Source: Thermoanaerobaculia bacterium
Lineage (GTDB): Bacteria > Acidobacteriota > Thermoanaerobaculia > Multivoradales > JAIOJS01
Reading direction: 5' to 3'
DNA: 33,995 nucleotides
Assembly (NCBI GenBank): GCA_019911795.1
Contig: JAIOJS010000027.1
Location: 1-33,995, forward strand
Positions 24,745-33,930 of this stretch are shown here, in pieces. A program made the position numbers and the translations under genes. The notes beneath the pieces were generated by a model. That model made no database searches. It was given only the letters and a program-made list of their open reading frames with translations, and had not been told where the DNA came from. Numbering within the stretch: position 1 is the stretch's first letter; every line of letters begins with the position of its first letter.

Positions 24745-25114
24745 GCGGGAACGAACGAGTCCAAGGGAGCGTGAGAACCGGAGGGAATGGAAACGGCACC
24801 CCCGGTTTCTCTGAACGCACGACTATCGTCGGACGCAGGACTCCTGTCGGAACGCAGGACTCCGGTCCTGCTCCCCGCTACCGGGTGATAGTTCATCGAG
24901 GGAGGACTGGACCTCTCGGAGCTCACAGACAAATGAAACTCCTTGGCTCCGGCCAGCGAAGAGCAGGATGGGAATCCTGCGTTCCGATGGGAATCCTGCG
25001 TTCCGAGGAAGACTGGACCTCCTCGGGGCTCAATAGCCGAACGCCGCTCCAGCGGCCACAACGCCCCGGAACGCCAACGTCCCCGTTGGCTCTTCGCTCG
25101 CCGAACGCTCCCGT
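24745..25114. repeat. Non-coding interval with tandem and inverted short repeats
   Basis: No gene is supported here. An exact 19-bp tandem duplication (GATGGGAATCCTGCGTTCC) occupies 24967-25004. Two similar 18- and 19-bp units (CGGACGCAGGACTCCTGT at 24830-24847, CGGAACGCAGGACTCCGGT at 24848-24866) lie to the left in the opposite orientation: CGGAACGCAGGA (24848-24859) is the exact complement of TCCTGCGTTCCG (24975-24986 and 24994-25005). A further near-repeat begins GACTGGACCTC at about 24905 and 25011. The set looks like a small repeat family in mirrored pairs. Open frames through it are shadows with no ribosome-binding site or known domain. Confidence 0.6.
25073..25090 (-). terminator. Hairpin downstream of the nitronate monooxygenase-like gene
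   Basis: GCCAACG and CGTTGGC form a perfect 7-bp stem with a 4-nt loop, about 25 nt past the TAA at 25115-25117. No T-tract follows, so it may act as a 3'-end stabiliser or a weak terminator. Confidence 0.4.
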
Positions 25115-26599
25115 TTACGGAGTTGGAAGCGTGGCTGCTTCGACCGTCGAGGCCTCCGACCGGACGGAGGACTCAGCCGCGGCCAAATCAACTCCCATCA
25201 GATGGTCGATGACGTCCGCCGCAGAGTAGGTTCCCCCGTGCAACTCCATCAACTTCTGAGCCAGGGTGTAGTCATCCCCCGAGGTCACGATCGGGATCTC
25301 CCGTCCGCCGCCCTTCAGCGACTGACCGATCGACACCGTCGAGAGCAGACCGTTGCACAGACAGCGCCGCCCCACCGTCTCCTGCTCCTCACCCCCCTTG
25401 GCGATAAAGCTCTTGATCGGTTCGGAAGCACAGCGGAAACCCACCCCGCCGTTCTCTTTGCGGAACGGAGTCCGCAGGTAGCCGAGGTCACAGATGCGGT
25501 CCCGGGACTCGTAGACGGCTTGATCCGCCATCGTTCCTTCCAACTCCACTACCTTGAAGGGAAACCCGGTAGGTGAAGCAAGGGGATCGGTGCGTACCTT
25601 GGGACCTCCCACCGCCGCTCCCGCCAGCAATTCGGCCCGGATCTCGGGGTCGAGTCCCGACTCGCGGCAGAGGGCGAACGTCGTTCCGATCTGGACACCG
25701 TTGCCTCCCAAGGCGAGGACCTCCTCGATCGATGCGCGGTCGGCACAGGCTCCGGCGAGCCAGAACGGTCGTCCCAACTCATGAATCTGGTTGAGGTCGA
25801 CAATATCCCGTGGTCCGTAGATCGGCTCCCCGCGTTCGTCGAGCTGCATCCTTCCGCGAGGCGGCGCGTTGTGGCCTCCTGCCTTCTCGCGCTCGATGAC
25901 AAAACCGTCGACGTGACCGCTCGCCTTGCGCGACAGCATGGTGGCGAGCGATACGGAGGCCACGATGGCGAGGAAGTAGGGCCGATGCACGGGGCGCGGC
26001 CAACCAAACTCGGCGGGATCCAGGGTCAGCTTGAAATCGTCGCCCTTCTGGGCGCCATCGACGGTAATCGACAAAAACGCAGGCCGCCCCTCGGCAAAGG
26101 CATCCATCGCGCCTGGAATCTCGCGCGGGATCCCGGCGCCCATGAGCACGTAGTTGACGCCGGCGAGCATGGCCCCATAGAGAGAGGCCAGGGTCGGAAT
26201 CTGGATCTTCTCGAGGAAGTTGATGCCCACCACACCCTCGTGGCCTTCCTTGGCCAACATCACCTCGACGTAGTTGCCGATCGCCAGGAGCTCCAGGAAG
26301 TCGCGCCGCAAGGGAAACTTCGGCTTGGGAATGAGGGCAAAGGGAGCGTCGGGATCCTTCCCTCCCTCGATGAACCACTTCTCCAGGACCTGCTCCGCCA
26401 CGTCGGGGATCGGGAACTGAGCCATCACCCGACGAGCGTCACCGTCGAGATCACCGAGTTGCAGCCGTCGCACCAGAACAGTGTCCAGCGCCGTCCCCGA
26501 GACCACGCCTAGTTGGCCGGTCTTGGCTACGCTCTGCGCTAACTGCCAGCTCGAGACCGCGACCCCCATCCCGCCCTGAATGATCGTCGGATGCCCCAT
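25115..26599 (-). CDS. Nitronate monooxygenase / 2-nitropropane dioxygenase-like flavoprotein
   Basis: ATG 26599, five bases after AAGGAG, gives 494 residues; the in-frame extension to 26662 lacks support. The TIM-barrel FMN enzyme pattern is clear: IIQGGMGVAVSSWQLAQSV near the N-terminus, EAGGH-like motif KAGGHNAPPRG (239-249), and the phosphate-binding GGNGVQIGTTFAL (298-310). At nearly 500 residues it is longer than typical nitronate monooxygenases (about 320-370). It resembles the long forms related to PfaD, which work as enoyl-reductase-like partners in lipid or polyketide synthesis. No such synthase is in the window, so the substrate is open. It seems monocistronic, with an inverted repeat (26614-26631) just in front and a hairpin after it. 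Confidence 0.88.
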   Translation of the reverse strand: MGHPTIIQGGMGVAVSSWQLAQSVAKTGQLGVVSGTALDTVLVRRLQLGDLDGDARRVMAQFPIPDVAEQVLEKWFIEGGKDPDAPFALIPKPKFPLRRDFLELLAIGNYVEVMLAKEGHEGVVGINFLEKIQIPTLASLYGAMLAGVNYVLMGAGIPREIPGAMDAFAEGRPAFLSITVDGAQKGDDFKLTLDPAEFGWPRPVHRPYFLAIVASVSLATMLSRKASGHVDGFVIEREKAGGHNAPPRGRMQLDERGEPIYGPRDIVDLNQIHELGRPFWLAGACADRASIEEVLALGGNGVQIGTTFALCRESGLDPEIRAELLAGAAVGGPKVRTDPLASPTGFPFKVVELEGTMADQAVYESRDRICDLGYLRTPFRKENGGVGFRCASEPIKSFIAKGGEEQETVGRRCLCNGLLSTVSIGQSLKGGGREIPIVTSGDDYTLAQKLMELHGGTYSAADVIDHLMGVDLAAAESSVRSEASTVEAATLPTP

Positions 26600-26613
26600 G
26601 ATGTCTCCTTGCC

Positions 26614-26631
26614 TTGCGTCAATGGACGCAA
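26614..26631. promoter_or_regulatory. Inverted repeat immediately upstream of the flavoprotein gene
   Basis: TTGCGTC (26614-26620) and GACGCAA (26625-26631) are perfect arms separated by 4 bp. The site ends 15 nt before the ATG at 26599, just ahead of the ribosome-binding site at about 26604-26608. It could be an operator or an RNA hairpin influencing translation. No T-tract follows. Confidence 0.45.
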
Positions 26632-26698
26632 AACCTGAGTTTGTCAGGCTCCCGCGGTCCACGGGTCACCGAAGCGTCAGAACTTCGTCATGGATCCG

Positions 26699-27184
26699 TC
26701 ACGGCGTCGCGAAGGTCGAACCCTCCTTGCGCTCGGCGTGGCGACGAATCGCCTGCACGATTTCATCCAGCTGCTGCAAGAACCTCGAGCGATCTCGCTG
26801 GGTATTTGGGGCCGGACCCCCGGTAATCGTCCCCGCCTCCCGCAGATCGGCGAGCAGGTCCCTCGTCGCCACCGCGACCCCGATGTTGTCCTCGGTAAAC
26901 GGCTTGCCCGTGGTTCCCAGTACCCGCGCTCCCCGCTCCAGGCAGCGACTCGCCAAGGGGATGTCGGTCGTCACCACGATGTCGTCCGGCGTCACGTGTT
27001 CGACGATCCAGTCGTCGGCGATATCGAGTCCGTCAGCAACCACCTCGAGGCGAATCGTCCGCTCGTGGGGAATCCGCATCCATTGGTTGGCGACAAGTGT
27101 CACCTCTAGGCCGTAGCGGCCAGCTACGCGATAAACCTCCGCCTTGACCGGACAGGCATCGGCGTCGACATAGATGTGCAGCAC
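26699..27184 (-). CDS. YaiI/YqxD family protein (DUF188)
   Basis: The 161-residue product starts with GTG 27184, with AAGGAG about 10 bases ahead. The family core is plain: IYVDADACPVKAEVYRVA (4-21), VVTTDIPLASRCLERGA, and TGKPFTEDNI. These residues form a PIN/NYN-like fold with conserved acidic residues, which suggests a nuclease-like activity, although none is proved. It lies 45 bp downstream of the second RND permease on the same strand and may be read through from it, but nothing links it functionally to efflux. Confidence 0.93.
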   Translation of the reverse strand: MLHIYVDADACPVKAEVYRVAGRYGLEVTLVANQWMRIPHERTIRLEVVADGLDIADDWIVEHVTPDDIVVTTDIPLASRCLERGARVLGTTGKPFTEDNIGVAVATRDLLADLREAGTITGGPAPNTQRDRSRFLQQLDEIVQAIRRHAERKEGSTFATP

Positions 27185-27229
27185 TTCGTCACTTCTCCTT
27201 ACTCCCAGCGCTCCGGCTGGTGTCCGGTT

Positions 27230-30200
27230 CTAGGGCGTGACCTTACTCTCGACCCGCTTTTCGTCGCTCCCCGTCAAGACCCCTCCCACTGAACGCATGA
27301 GACGCGAGCTGTAATGACTGAGGTCGTCGAAGAGAGTGTAGAAGATCGGGACGACGAGCAGGGTCAGGAGCGTCGCACTGACCAGGCCCCCGATCAGCGT
27401 CCACGCGAAGCTGGTGTAGGACAGGCCGATCTGGTTGGGTCCGCCGAAGAGCAGGGGCATCATGCCGCAGATCGTCGTCATCGCCGTCATCATGATGGGA
27501 CGGAAGCGCCGATGGGCGGCGAGAAGAATCGCCTCGGAACGCTCATGCCCCTCTTCCCGCAGTCGGTTGACGTAGTCGATGAGCACGATGCCGTTGTTCA
27601 CCACGATGCCGACCAGGAGCACCATCCCCACCATGCCGAGAAAGTCGAGGTCGATTCCGGCCAAGAGGTGCGCCCAGGCGACCCCCATGAAGGCGAGCGG
27701 GATGGTGACCACGATCGATAGCGGTAGAGCAAAGCTCTCGAAGAGGAAGGCCATCAAGAGGTAGATGAAGACCACGGAGAGGCTCAGGGCCAACAGCATT
27801 CCGACGACATCTTCGTCCATGGTTTCACTGGGCCCTTCTCCGATCCGGACGCCCTCGGGCAGATCCCAGCTCTCGATCATCGCCTGGAGTCGTTCCTTGG
27901 CCTCCTGCTCTTCTCCCTCGACGAGCTGCAAGCCTATCGAGTGCGAGGTGCGACGGTTGTCACGCCGGATTCGTCGCGTGGCGGGAAGGAAGTTGACCTC
28001 GGTCAGGGAACGGAGGGAGACGGCCTCGCCATCCTCGTTGGTCACGGCGAAGTCCTCCAACTGGTTGAGGCTCGCACGGTCCTTCTCCTGAAATCGCACG
28101 CGAACCGGGATCTCGCGACCCCCCTGGGAATACCGCGGTAGCGACTGACCCCGGAGCGAGTAGCCCACCATCCCGGCGATAGTCTGGGGATTCACGCCCA
28201 GGCGCTGGGCGCGGTCGCGGTCGACGACCAGGCCGACCTCCTGCATCGGCGCGTCGCCCGACTTCTCCAAGCCGAGCACTCCGGGGACCTGGACCAGCAC
28301 CTCGGCCAGGTCGGAGGAGACCTCCTCGAGAACCGAGGGATCCTCACCGAACAGCGTCACCCGGAAGTTGCTCTTCTGTTCGTCGCTATCCTCGGACTCC
28401 TGGCCCGTGAAGTACTCCACGCCCGGTTTCTCGGGTAGCAGTGCCACCATCGCGTCGGTAACTTCGCGGACACTGAGTTCACTCTCACGATCCTGGGCGA
28501 ACCAAGCCTGAAGTTCACCCCCGGTGGCGCGATGAAACACGAACCAACCATCCAAACCCCACGCCTCCTGATGGTCGGCCACCATGACCTCCAGCCCGCG
28601 GAAGAACTCCCGTGACTCCGCCAACGTCGTGCTCTGCGGCAGGTCCACTCCCACCCAAACGCCCTGCCCCTCATCGTCTTGGGACTCGACCAACTTCAGA
28701 TGTCCCGCCTGCATCAGGTAGACACTGAAGCCGAACAAAACAGTGAGGGCGATCACGATATCGATCCGGTGGTTGGCACCCCAGCCGAGGAGATGGGAAT
28801 AGCCATCGTTCATACGACCGAACGAGGCTTCGTAGGCTCGCTTCGAGACCGCATTCAGCCGTTCATGGAGGGCGACGAACCGACCGGACTTCGCCTCGGC
28901 GTCACGGGTCGGCAAAGTCAGATAGACCGCCAGGGGAATCAGCATCAAGGCGACGATCAACGACGCCGCCAGCGAGATCGAGATCGGCAACGACAGGCGC
29001 AGCAGAAAGAACTGTCCTTGCCCTTCCACCAGCGAGACGGGAAGGAAGACGATGATGGTGGTGAGGGTAGCCATGGTGATGGCCAGGGCGATCTCGGCCG
29101 CGCCCTGAATGCAGGCGTCGCGTCGGGACATGCCGAGACGGTGCATGCGGAAGATGTTCTCCGCCACCACCACGGAGTTGTCGACCAACAGTCCGACCGA
29201 GATCATCAGCCCCAACAGCGAGATGATGTTCAGAGTCTCGCCGGCGAAGTACATCACGGTGATCCCGACCAGAATCGACAGCGGAATCGACAGCGTGATG
29301 ATCAGGGTCATGCGGAAGCGGCGCAGGAAGAAGAAGAGGACGAAGATCGCGAAGAGCCCACCCACCTTGCCGCTATCGAGAAGAGTCGACAGGCTATCGG
29401 AGATGACCTCCCCCTGGTTGAAGAAGGTGGTCACCGTGATCCGGGCGATCCGCGGATCCTCTTGCAGCTCCTTCATGGCGGCCGCGACTCTCGAAGCGAC
29501 CTCGAGGGTGTTCGCATCACCCTCCTTGAACACCTGAAGCGCCACCGCGGGCATGCTCATCGCCCGCACCTCGAAGGTCTTGTCGGGCTGGGCGTAGCGC
29601 ACGGTGGCGATATCGCCGAGTCGTACCGAGGGGGCCATCCAGCGGTTCTGGAGTTCCTCGACGCTGTTGTAGCGGGCGATCGATCGCAGAAGGAGCTTGC
29701 GATCGCCGTCTCTGACATTGCCGCTCGACAGCGTGAAGTTGTCACTGCCGAGCTCCTGGGCGAGCTGGAAGATATTGAGACCGGCCGCTTCGGTGCGGTT
29801 GCGGTCGAGCTCGATGAGGATCTCCTTCTCGTCCTGTCCGCGGACCACCACATCCGCCACGCCGTCGATCCGCTTCAACGGCAGGACCACTCCGGTCTCG
29901 ACCAGTTCGTAGCTCGATGTGAGGTCGTCGGGGATCGACAGGCCAAAGACCGCCACCGGGATCGAGTTGTCGTCGTGCTTGTCGATGTGGACCTGTTCGA
30001 TGTCCTCGGGAAGCCGCGTGCGGGCGCGCTCGATGCGGTCGCGCACCTCCCGATACGCCACGTCCATGTCGGTACCCTGCTTGAAGGAGATCGACACGCG
30101 GCCGAAACCGGTATCGCTCACCGAATTGATCGACTTGATTCCGGCCACTGTCGCCAGCTCCTCCTCCAACGGGCGGACGACCTTGTCGATCATCTCCTCG

Positions 30201-30403
30201 GCGGGAGCGTCGCGCCACAGAGTCCAGACCCGCAGGAAGGGGTCGTCGAAGCCGCGCGGCAAGAGCTCCAAGGGGATCAGCTGGGTGGCGACGGCGCCCA
30301 GGACCAGCGCGCTCGCCAGGAGCACCAGGACCGTAATCCGGCGACGCAGGGAGAAAGCCGGAAGGCGGGCCGCCAGGACGTTGGCTTTTTCGTGCGGACT
30401 CAT
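27230..30403 (-). CDS. RND efflux transporter permease (second of tandem pair)
   Basis: The 1057-residue protein has the standard HAE1-type length and 12-helix layout: a first helix at about 23-45, a periplasmic porter domain, helices 2-6 (about 342-500), a second periplasmic domain and helices 7-12. The TM4 motif reads GLLVDNSVVVAENIF: Asp408 is kept, but the second Asp of the AcrB pair is Asn409. The N-terminal loop FDDPFLRVWTLWRDAPAEEM replaces the usual YPTITV-type motif seen in the other pump. Its start overlaps the stop of that permease by 4 bp (ATGA, 30400-30403). Such tandem genes may form a mixed trimer, as MdtB and MdtC do. The substrate is unknown. Confidence 0.94.
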   Translation of the reverse strand: MSPHEKANVLAARLPAFSLRRRITVLVLLASALVLGAVATQLIPLELLPRGFDDPFLRVWTLWRDAPAEEMIDKVVRPLEEELATVAGIKSINSVSDTGFGRVSISFKQGTDMDVAYREVRDRIERARTRLPEDIEQVHIDKHDDNSIPVAVFGLSIPDDLTSSYELVETGVVLPLKRIDGVADVVVRGQDEKEILIELDRNRTEAAGLNIFQLAQELGSDNFTLSSGNVRDGDRKLLLRSIARYNSVEELQNRWMAPSVRLGDIATVRYAQPDKTFEVRAMSMPAVALQVFKEGDANTLEVASRVAAAMKELQEDPRIARITVTTFFNQGEVISDSLSTLLDSGKVGGLFAIFVLFFFLRRFRMTLIITLSIPLSILVGITVMYFAGETLNIISLLGLMISVGLLVDNSVVVAENIFRMHRLGMSRRDACIQGAAEIALAITMATLTTIIVFLPVSLVEGQGQFFLLRLSLPISISLAASLIVALMLIPLAVYLTLPTRDAEAKSGRFVALHERLNAVSKRAYEASFGRMNDGYSHLLGWGANHRIDIVIALTVLFGFSVYLMQAGHLKLVESQDDEGQGVWVGVDLPQSTTLAESREFFRGLEVMVADHQEAWGLDGWFVFHRATGGELQAWFAQDRESELSVREVTDAMVALLPEKPGVEYFTGQESEDSDEQKSNFRVTLFGEDPSVLEEVSSDLAEVLVQVPGVLGLEKSGDAPMQEVGLVVDRDRAQRLGVNPQTIAGMVGYSLRGQSLPRYSQGGREIPVRVRFQEKDRASLNQLEDFAVTNEDGEAVSLRSLTEVNFLPATRRIRRDNRRTSHSIGLQLVEGEEQEAKERLQAMIESWDLPEGVRIGEGPSETMDEDVVGMLLALSLSVVFIYLLMAFLFESFALPLSIVVTIPLAFMGVAWAHLLAGIDLDFLGMVGMVLLVGIVVNNGIVLIDYVNRLREEGHERSEAILLAAHRRFRPIMMTAMTTICGMMPLLFGGPNQIGLSYTSFAWTLIGGLVSATLLTLLVVPIFYTLFDDLSHYSSRLMRSVGGVLTGSDEKRVESKVTP

Positions 30404-33400
30404 GACGCCGCTCCACCCGGTTCGGGCAGCCCTTGAAGATCCTCATCGAGGAGCCCATCGTCCGTACCCTCAGCCTCCGCTGTCGCGCCGCCCAGGACCC
30501 GCTCCTTGACCGAGTCGAGGAGGGCATAAAGGGTGGGGATGACGATCAGCGTCAACAGGGTCGAAACGACGAGACCGCTGATGACGGCGAGCGCCATCGG
30601 GGTCCGTAGCTCCGCTCCCTCGGAGGTGGCGAAGGCCATCGGCAGCAGTCCCAACACCGTCGTAGCCGTCGTCATCAAGATCGGACGCAGACGAACCTCG
30701 CCGGCGGTCCTGACCGCCTCCCAGCGATCCATGCCCCGCTCCTTGAGGAGGTTGGCATAGTCGACGAGCACGATGGCGTTGTTGACCACGATCCCGGCCA
30801 GCATGATCATGCCGAGAACGACGACGATCGACAGGCTAGTCCCCGAGGCGAGGAGCGCCCAACCGGTACCGAGGAAGGCCAAGGGAATGGTAAAGAGAAT
30901 GATGAACGGATAGAGCAGGGACTCGAACTGCGCCGCCATGATGACGTAGACGAGGAAGATCGACAGGGCGAGGGCGAGTCCGAGGCTAACGGAGGACCGC
31001 TCCCATTCTTCCTGCTGCCCGGCCACCAGGAAGGTCATGTCGGCCGGCCATTCGACGTTCTCGATCAGCTCCTCGCGGATCCTGCCCACCGCCGCGCCCA
31101 GCGAGCCCTGCCCCAGATTGGCCCGGACCAGAGCGACCCGGCGGCCGTCGATGCGACGCACCTCGCTGGGACCTTCGCCGAGCTGCACGGTGGCGACCGC
31201 GGACAGAGCGATCGGGGCTTCCCCACCGGGGTTGACCGTCAGGTTGCGGATGTCCTCCACCGTGCGCCGATCGTCCTCCCCCAGCCTGACAACGATCGGG
31301 ATACGACGGTTCTCCATGTTGAACAGCGTCGCCTCATCGCCCCGCACCATGCTGCGCACCGATTGCGCCACCAGCCCAAGATTGAGACCGTAGCGTGAGA
31401 GGAGCTCCCGGTCGTAGAGGATCTCGACCTCGGGCGCGCCCGACTTCAGCGTCGTCTGAACGTCGGTCAGTTCAGGCATCGCCGCCAACCTCGATTGCAC
31501 CTTCTCGGCGTAGGCTTTGAGTTGACCCAGGTCTTCGCCGTGGACCTCAACCTCGATCGGCGTCTTGAAGCTGAACAGCACCGGGCGCTCGACGCGCTGG
31601 TCGAGGTCCGGCACGGCGGCCAAACGCTCGCGGATCCGTCGCACCGTGGCCTCCTCGGTGGCCGCATCGGCATCCTTGAGGATGACCTTGAACTGCGCCG
31701 TGTGCTCGCCCTCGTCAGAGCGCTGCGACTGCGCCGGATCGAAGCCGAAGCTGACGAGCAGGGAGTCGATATTGTCGACCTCCTCGAGAAGCGCCGCCTC
31801 GATCGGCTCGAGGGCTTCCAGAGTCTGCTCCAGCGGCGTGCCGGGGGGCAGGGCGAGTTCGAAGGTCACCTCTCCCTGATGGACCTCGGGCAGGAGCTCC
31901 GTCTCGAGACGCTGGTAGGTCCACACCGTCAGCACCAGACAGACGACGACCAGGACTCCGACTCGCGACGGATGATCGAGTGCTCCCGACAGGAGGCGCG
32001 AATAGACGCTCTGAGTCTTGGCTAGACCGCGCTCCATGAGACCCAAGGGAAACTTCATCAGCCAGGTTCCGATCGGCGCGAGGAGCTTCACGAGGCCGCC
32101 AAGAATGAAGAGCAAGATCCCCGCGCTGATCGCAAGGATCATACCCACCACTTCGAAGATCGCGGCGACCGCGAATCGGGGGGCGAGGTAGAACAATGCC
32201 AGCCATCCCAGGCCGCGCAAGCCTCGGCAATCGTCGACCAGATTGCCCCAAGAGCGGAATGACAACCAGTGATGTTCCGACGCTCCACCCTTGAACTCGA
32301 TCCCACGGCGGGCCGCCAGCATCGGGATCAGGTACAGCGCGACGATCAGGGAAGCGAGCAGGGAGACGATCACGGCCAGGCCGAGGTCGCCAAAGGCCTG
32401 ACCGGCCACACCTTCGACGAACACCATGGGAAAGAACACCGCGATCGAGGTCAAGGTCGAGGCGATGACCGCGCCGCGGACCTCTTCCGTCCCTCGCACC
32501 ACCGAAGTCACCAGGTCGTCCCCCTCCTCGCGACAGCGGAAGATGGACTCCAGAACCACGATCGAGGAGTCGACGAGCATCCCGATCCCCAGGGCCAAGC
32601 CACCCAGCGACATGATGTTGAGGGAGATGCCGAAGATATTGAGCGGCGCGAAGGTCACCAGCAGCGAGGCGGGAATCGCCACCGCGATGATCGCCGTGGT
32701 CCGCACGCTGCCGAGGAAGAGGAAGAGCACGCAGACGGCGAGAATGCCGCCGAGAAGGGCCGTCTCGCGCAGCTCCTTGATACTTGCAGCGATGAATAGA
32801 GAGCGATCGGCAACCACCTCCAACTTAGCGTTCTCGTTGCGGTAGAGCTCTGCAGCGAAGGCGAGTTTCTCGCCGCCCTGGCCATTCCCTTTGCCCTTGC
32901 CGCCGCCGGAAGTCGCCGCCGCGCCCTGACCCTCAGCACCGTCGGCGCCCTCGGTGTCACGTTCGCCATCCTCCCAGGAGCCGAGAGCGTCGCGAACCCT
33001 TCGCGCCAGCGCCACCATGTTGGCGTCGGCCTCTTTGAAGACATCGAGCTGGACGCTCTCCGCCCCGCCCCCGTGGGTCACCATCTGTCGGTCCTTGTGA
33101 CCACGTATCACCTGCCCCAGATCGCGCAGTCGAACCTCTCGTCCGTGCTGTCGCAGGAGTACGGTCTCGCCGATCTGTTCGAGCGTCTGATACTCGTTGA
33201 GGGTTCGCACCATGTACTCGGTGGTCCCCTCCTTGAGGGTACCGCCCGCCAGGTTGATGTTCTCCTGACTCAGACGCTGGATCACCTGATCGATCGACAG
33301 GCCGGTGCGCTCGAGTTCCCGTTGGTCCAGAAGGACCTGGATCTCCTCTTCGAGACCACCCCGGACCTGCACCGCGGCAACCCCTTTAATCGGTTCGATC

Positions 33401-33930
33401 TCGCGCTTGATCTGGAGCTCGGCGATCCGCCTCAGCCGTCGCAGCCCCTCCTCCCCCTGGTAGCGATCCCCCACTCCGGTCAGCGAAAGCTCCATCACGG
33501 GATCGAGCGACGGATCGAAGCGCAAGACCAGCGGCCTCTCGGCGTCGTCGGGCAGGAGGACCTGATCGAGCTTCTCCAGAGTGTCCTGGACCGCATCGCT
33601 CATCGCCGTGTCCCAGCCAAACTCGAGCACGACATCGCTCACTCCGGCTCGACTCACCGACGACACCCGCTGCAGTCCGCCGATGACGCCGAGGGCCTCC
33701 TCGACCGGACGGCTGATCTCGTTCTCCACCTCTTCCGGAGCCGCGCCCGGATACTCGGTGCGTACCGTCAAGGTCGGGTACGACATCTCCGGCATCAAGG
33801 TCACCGGCAGTCGGAAGTAGGAGAGAAAGCCGAAGACGACCGCCGCCAAGAAGACGACAGTGACGGCTACGGGTCTCGAGGTGGCAAAGCTCGACAGTCC
33901 GCCACCACGGTTCGGGGTGGCATCAGGCAT
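30400..33930 (-). CDS. RND efflux transporter permease (first of tandem pair), enlarged
   Basis: From ATG 33930 the protein has 1176 residues, over 100 more than usual RND pumps. Two insertions explain this. A low-complexity acidic then Gly/Lys-rich linker (about 318-355, including SGGGKGKGNGQGG) lies in the first periplasmic domain, and an extra region between TM6 and TM7 (about 541-650) contains additional hydrophobic stretches (575-625). The TM4 motif is GMLVDSSIVVLESIF, with Asp454 and Ser455 in place of an Asp pair. The rest is typical (LPVTLMPEMSYPTLTV, PGAAPEEVENEISRPVE). Upstream is the end of a presumed adaptor, overlapping by 8 bp; downstream the second permease overlaps by 4 bp. 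Drive by the proton gradient is expected from the family. Confidence 0.94.
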   Translation of the reverse strand: MPDATPNRGGGLSSFATSRPVAVTVVFLAAVVFGFLSYFRLPVTLMPEMSYPTLTVRTEYPGAAPEEVENEISRPVEEALGVIGGLQRVSSVSRAGVSDVVLEFGWDTAMSDAVQDTLEKLDQVLLPDDAERPLVLRFDPSLDPVMELSLTGVGDRYQGEEGLRRLRRIAELQIKREIEPIKGVAAVQVRGGLEEEIQVLLDQRELERTGLSIDQVIQRLSQENINLAGGTLKEGTTEYMVRTLNEYQTLEQIGETVLLRQHGREVRLRDLGQVIRGHKDRQMVTHGGGAESVQLDVFKEADANMVALARRVRDALGSWEDGERDTEGADGAEGQGAAATSGGGKGKGNGQGGEKLAFAAELYRNENAKLEVVADRSLFIAASIKELRETALLGGILAVCVLFLFLGSVRTTAIIAVAIPASLLVTFAPLNIFGISLNIMSLGGLALGIGMLVDSSIVVLESIFRCREEGDDLVTSVVRGTEEVRGAVIASTLTSIAVFFPMVFVEGVAGQAFGDLGLAVIVSLLASLIVALYLIPMLAARRGIEFKGGASEHHWLSFRSWGNLVDDCRGLRGLGWLALFYLAPRFAVAAIFEVVGMILAISAGILLFILGGLVKLLAPIGTWLMKFPLGLMERGLAKTQSVYSRLLSGALDHPSRVGVLVVVCLVLTVWTYQRLETELLPEVHQGEVTFELALPPGTPLEQTLEALEPIEAALLEEVDNIDSLLVSFGFDPAQSQRSDEGEHTAQFKVILKDADAATEEATVRRIRERLAAVPDLDQRVERPVLFSFKTPIEVEVHGEDLGQLKAYAEKVQSRLAAMPELTDVQTTLKSGAPEVEILYDRELLSRYGLNLGLVAQSVRSMVRGDEATLFNMENRRIPIVVRLGEDDRRTVEDIRNLTVNPGGEAPIALSAVATVQLGEGPSEVRRIDGRRVALVRANLGQGSLGAAVGRIREELIENVEWPADMTFLVAGQQEEWERSSVSLGLALALSIFLVYVIMAAQFESLLYPFIILFTIPLAFLGTGWALLASGTSLSIVVVLGMIMLAGIVVNNAIVLVDYANLLKERGMDRWEAVRTAGEVRLRPILMTTATTVLGLLPMAFATSEGAELRTPMALAVISGLVVSTLLTLIVIPTLYALLDSVKERVLGGATAEAEGTDDGLLDEDLQGLPEPGGAAS

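Noticed and set aside
24848-25005. A short CRISPR-like array
   Set aside because: Units are in opposite orientations or directly adjacent without unique spacers, and no cas genes are present.
24639-25229. Open frames on both strands across the repeat interval
   Set aside because: No ribosome-binding sites or domains, and the frames cross the repeats and the 3' end of the flavoprotein gene.
28679-30436. A 585-residue plus-strand open frame
   Set aside because: It is antisense to an RND permease and reads as low-complexity Asp/His/Gln-rich sequence without domains.
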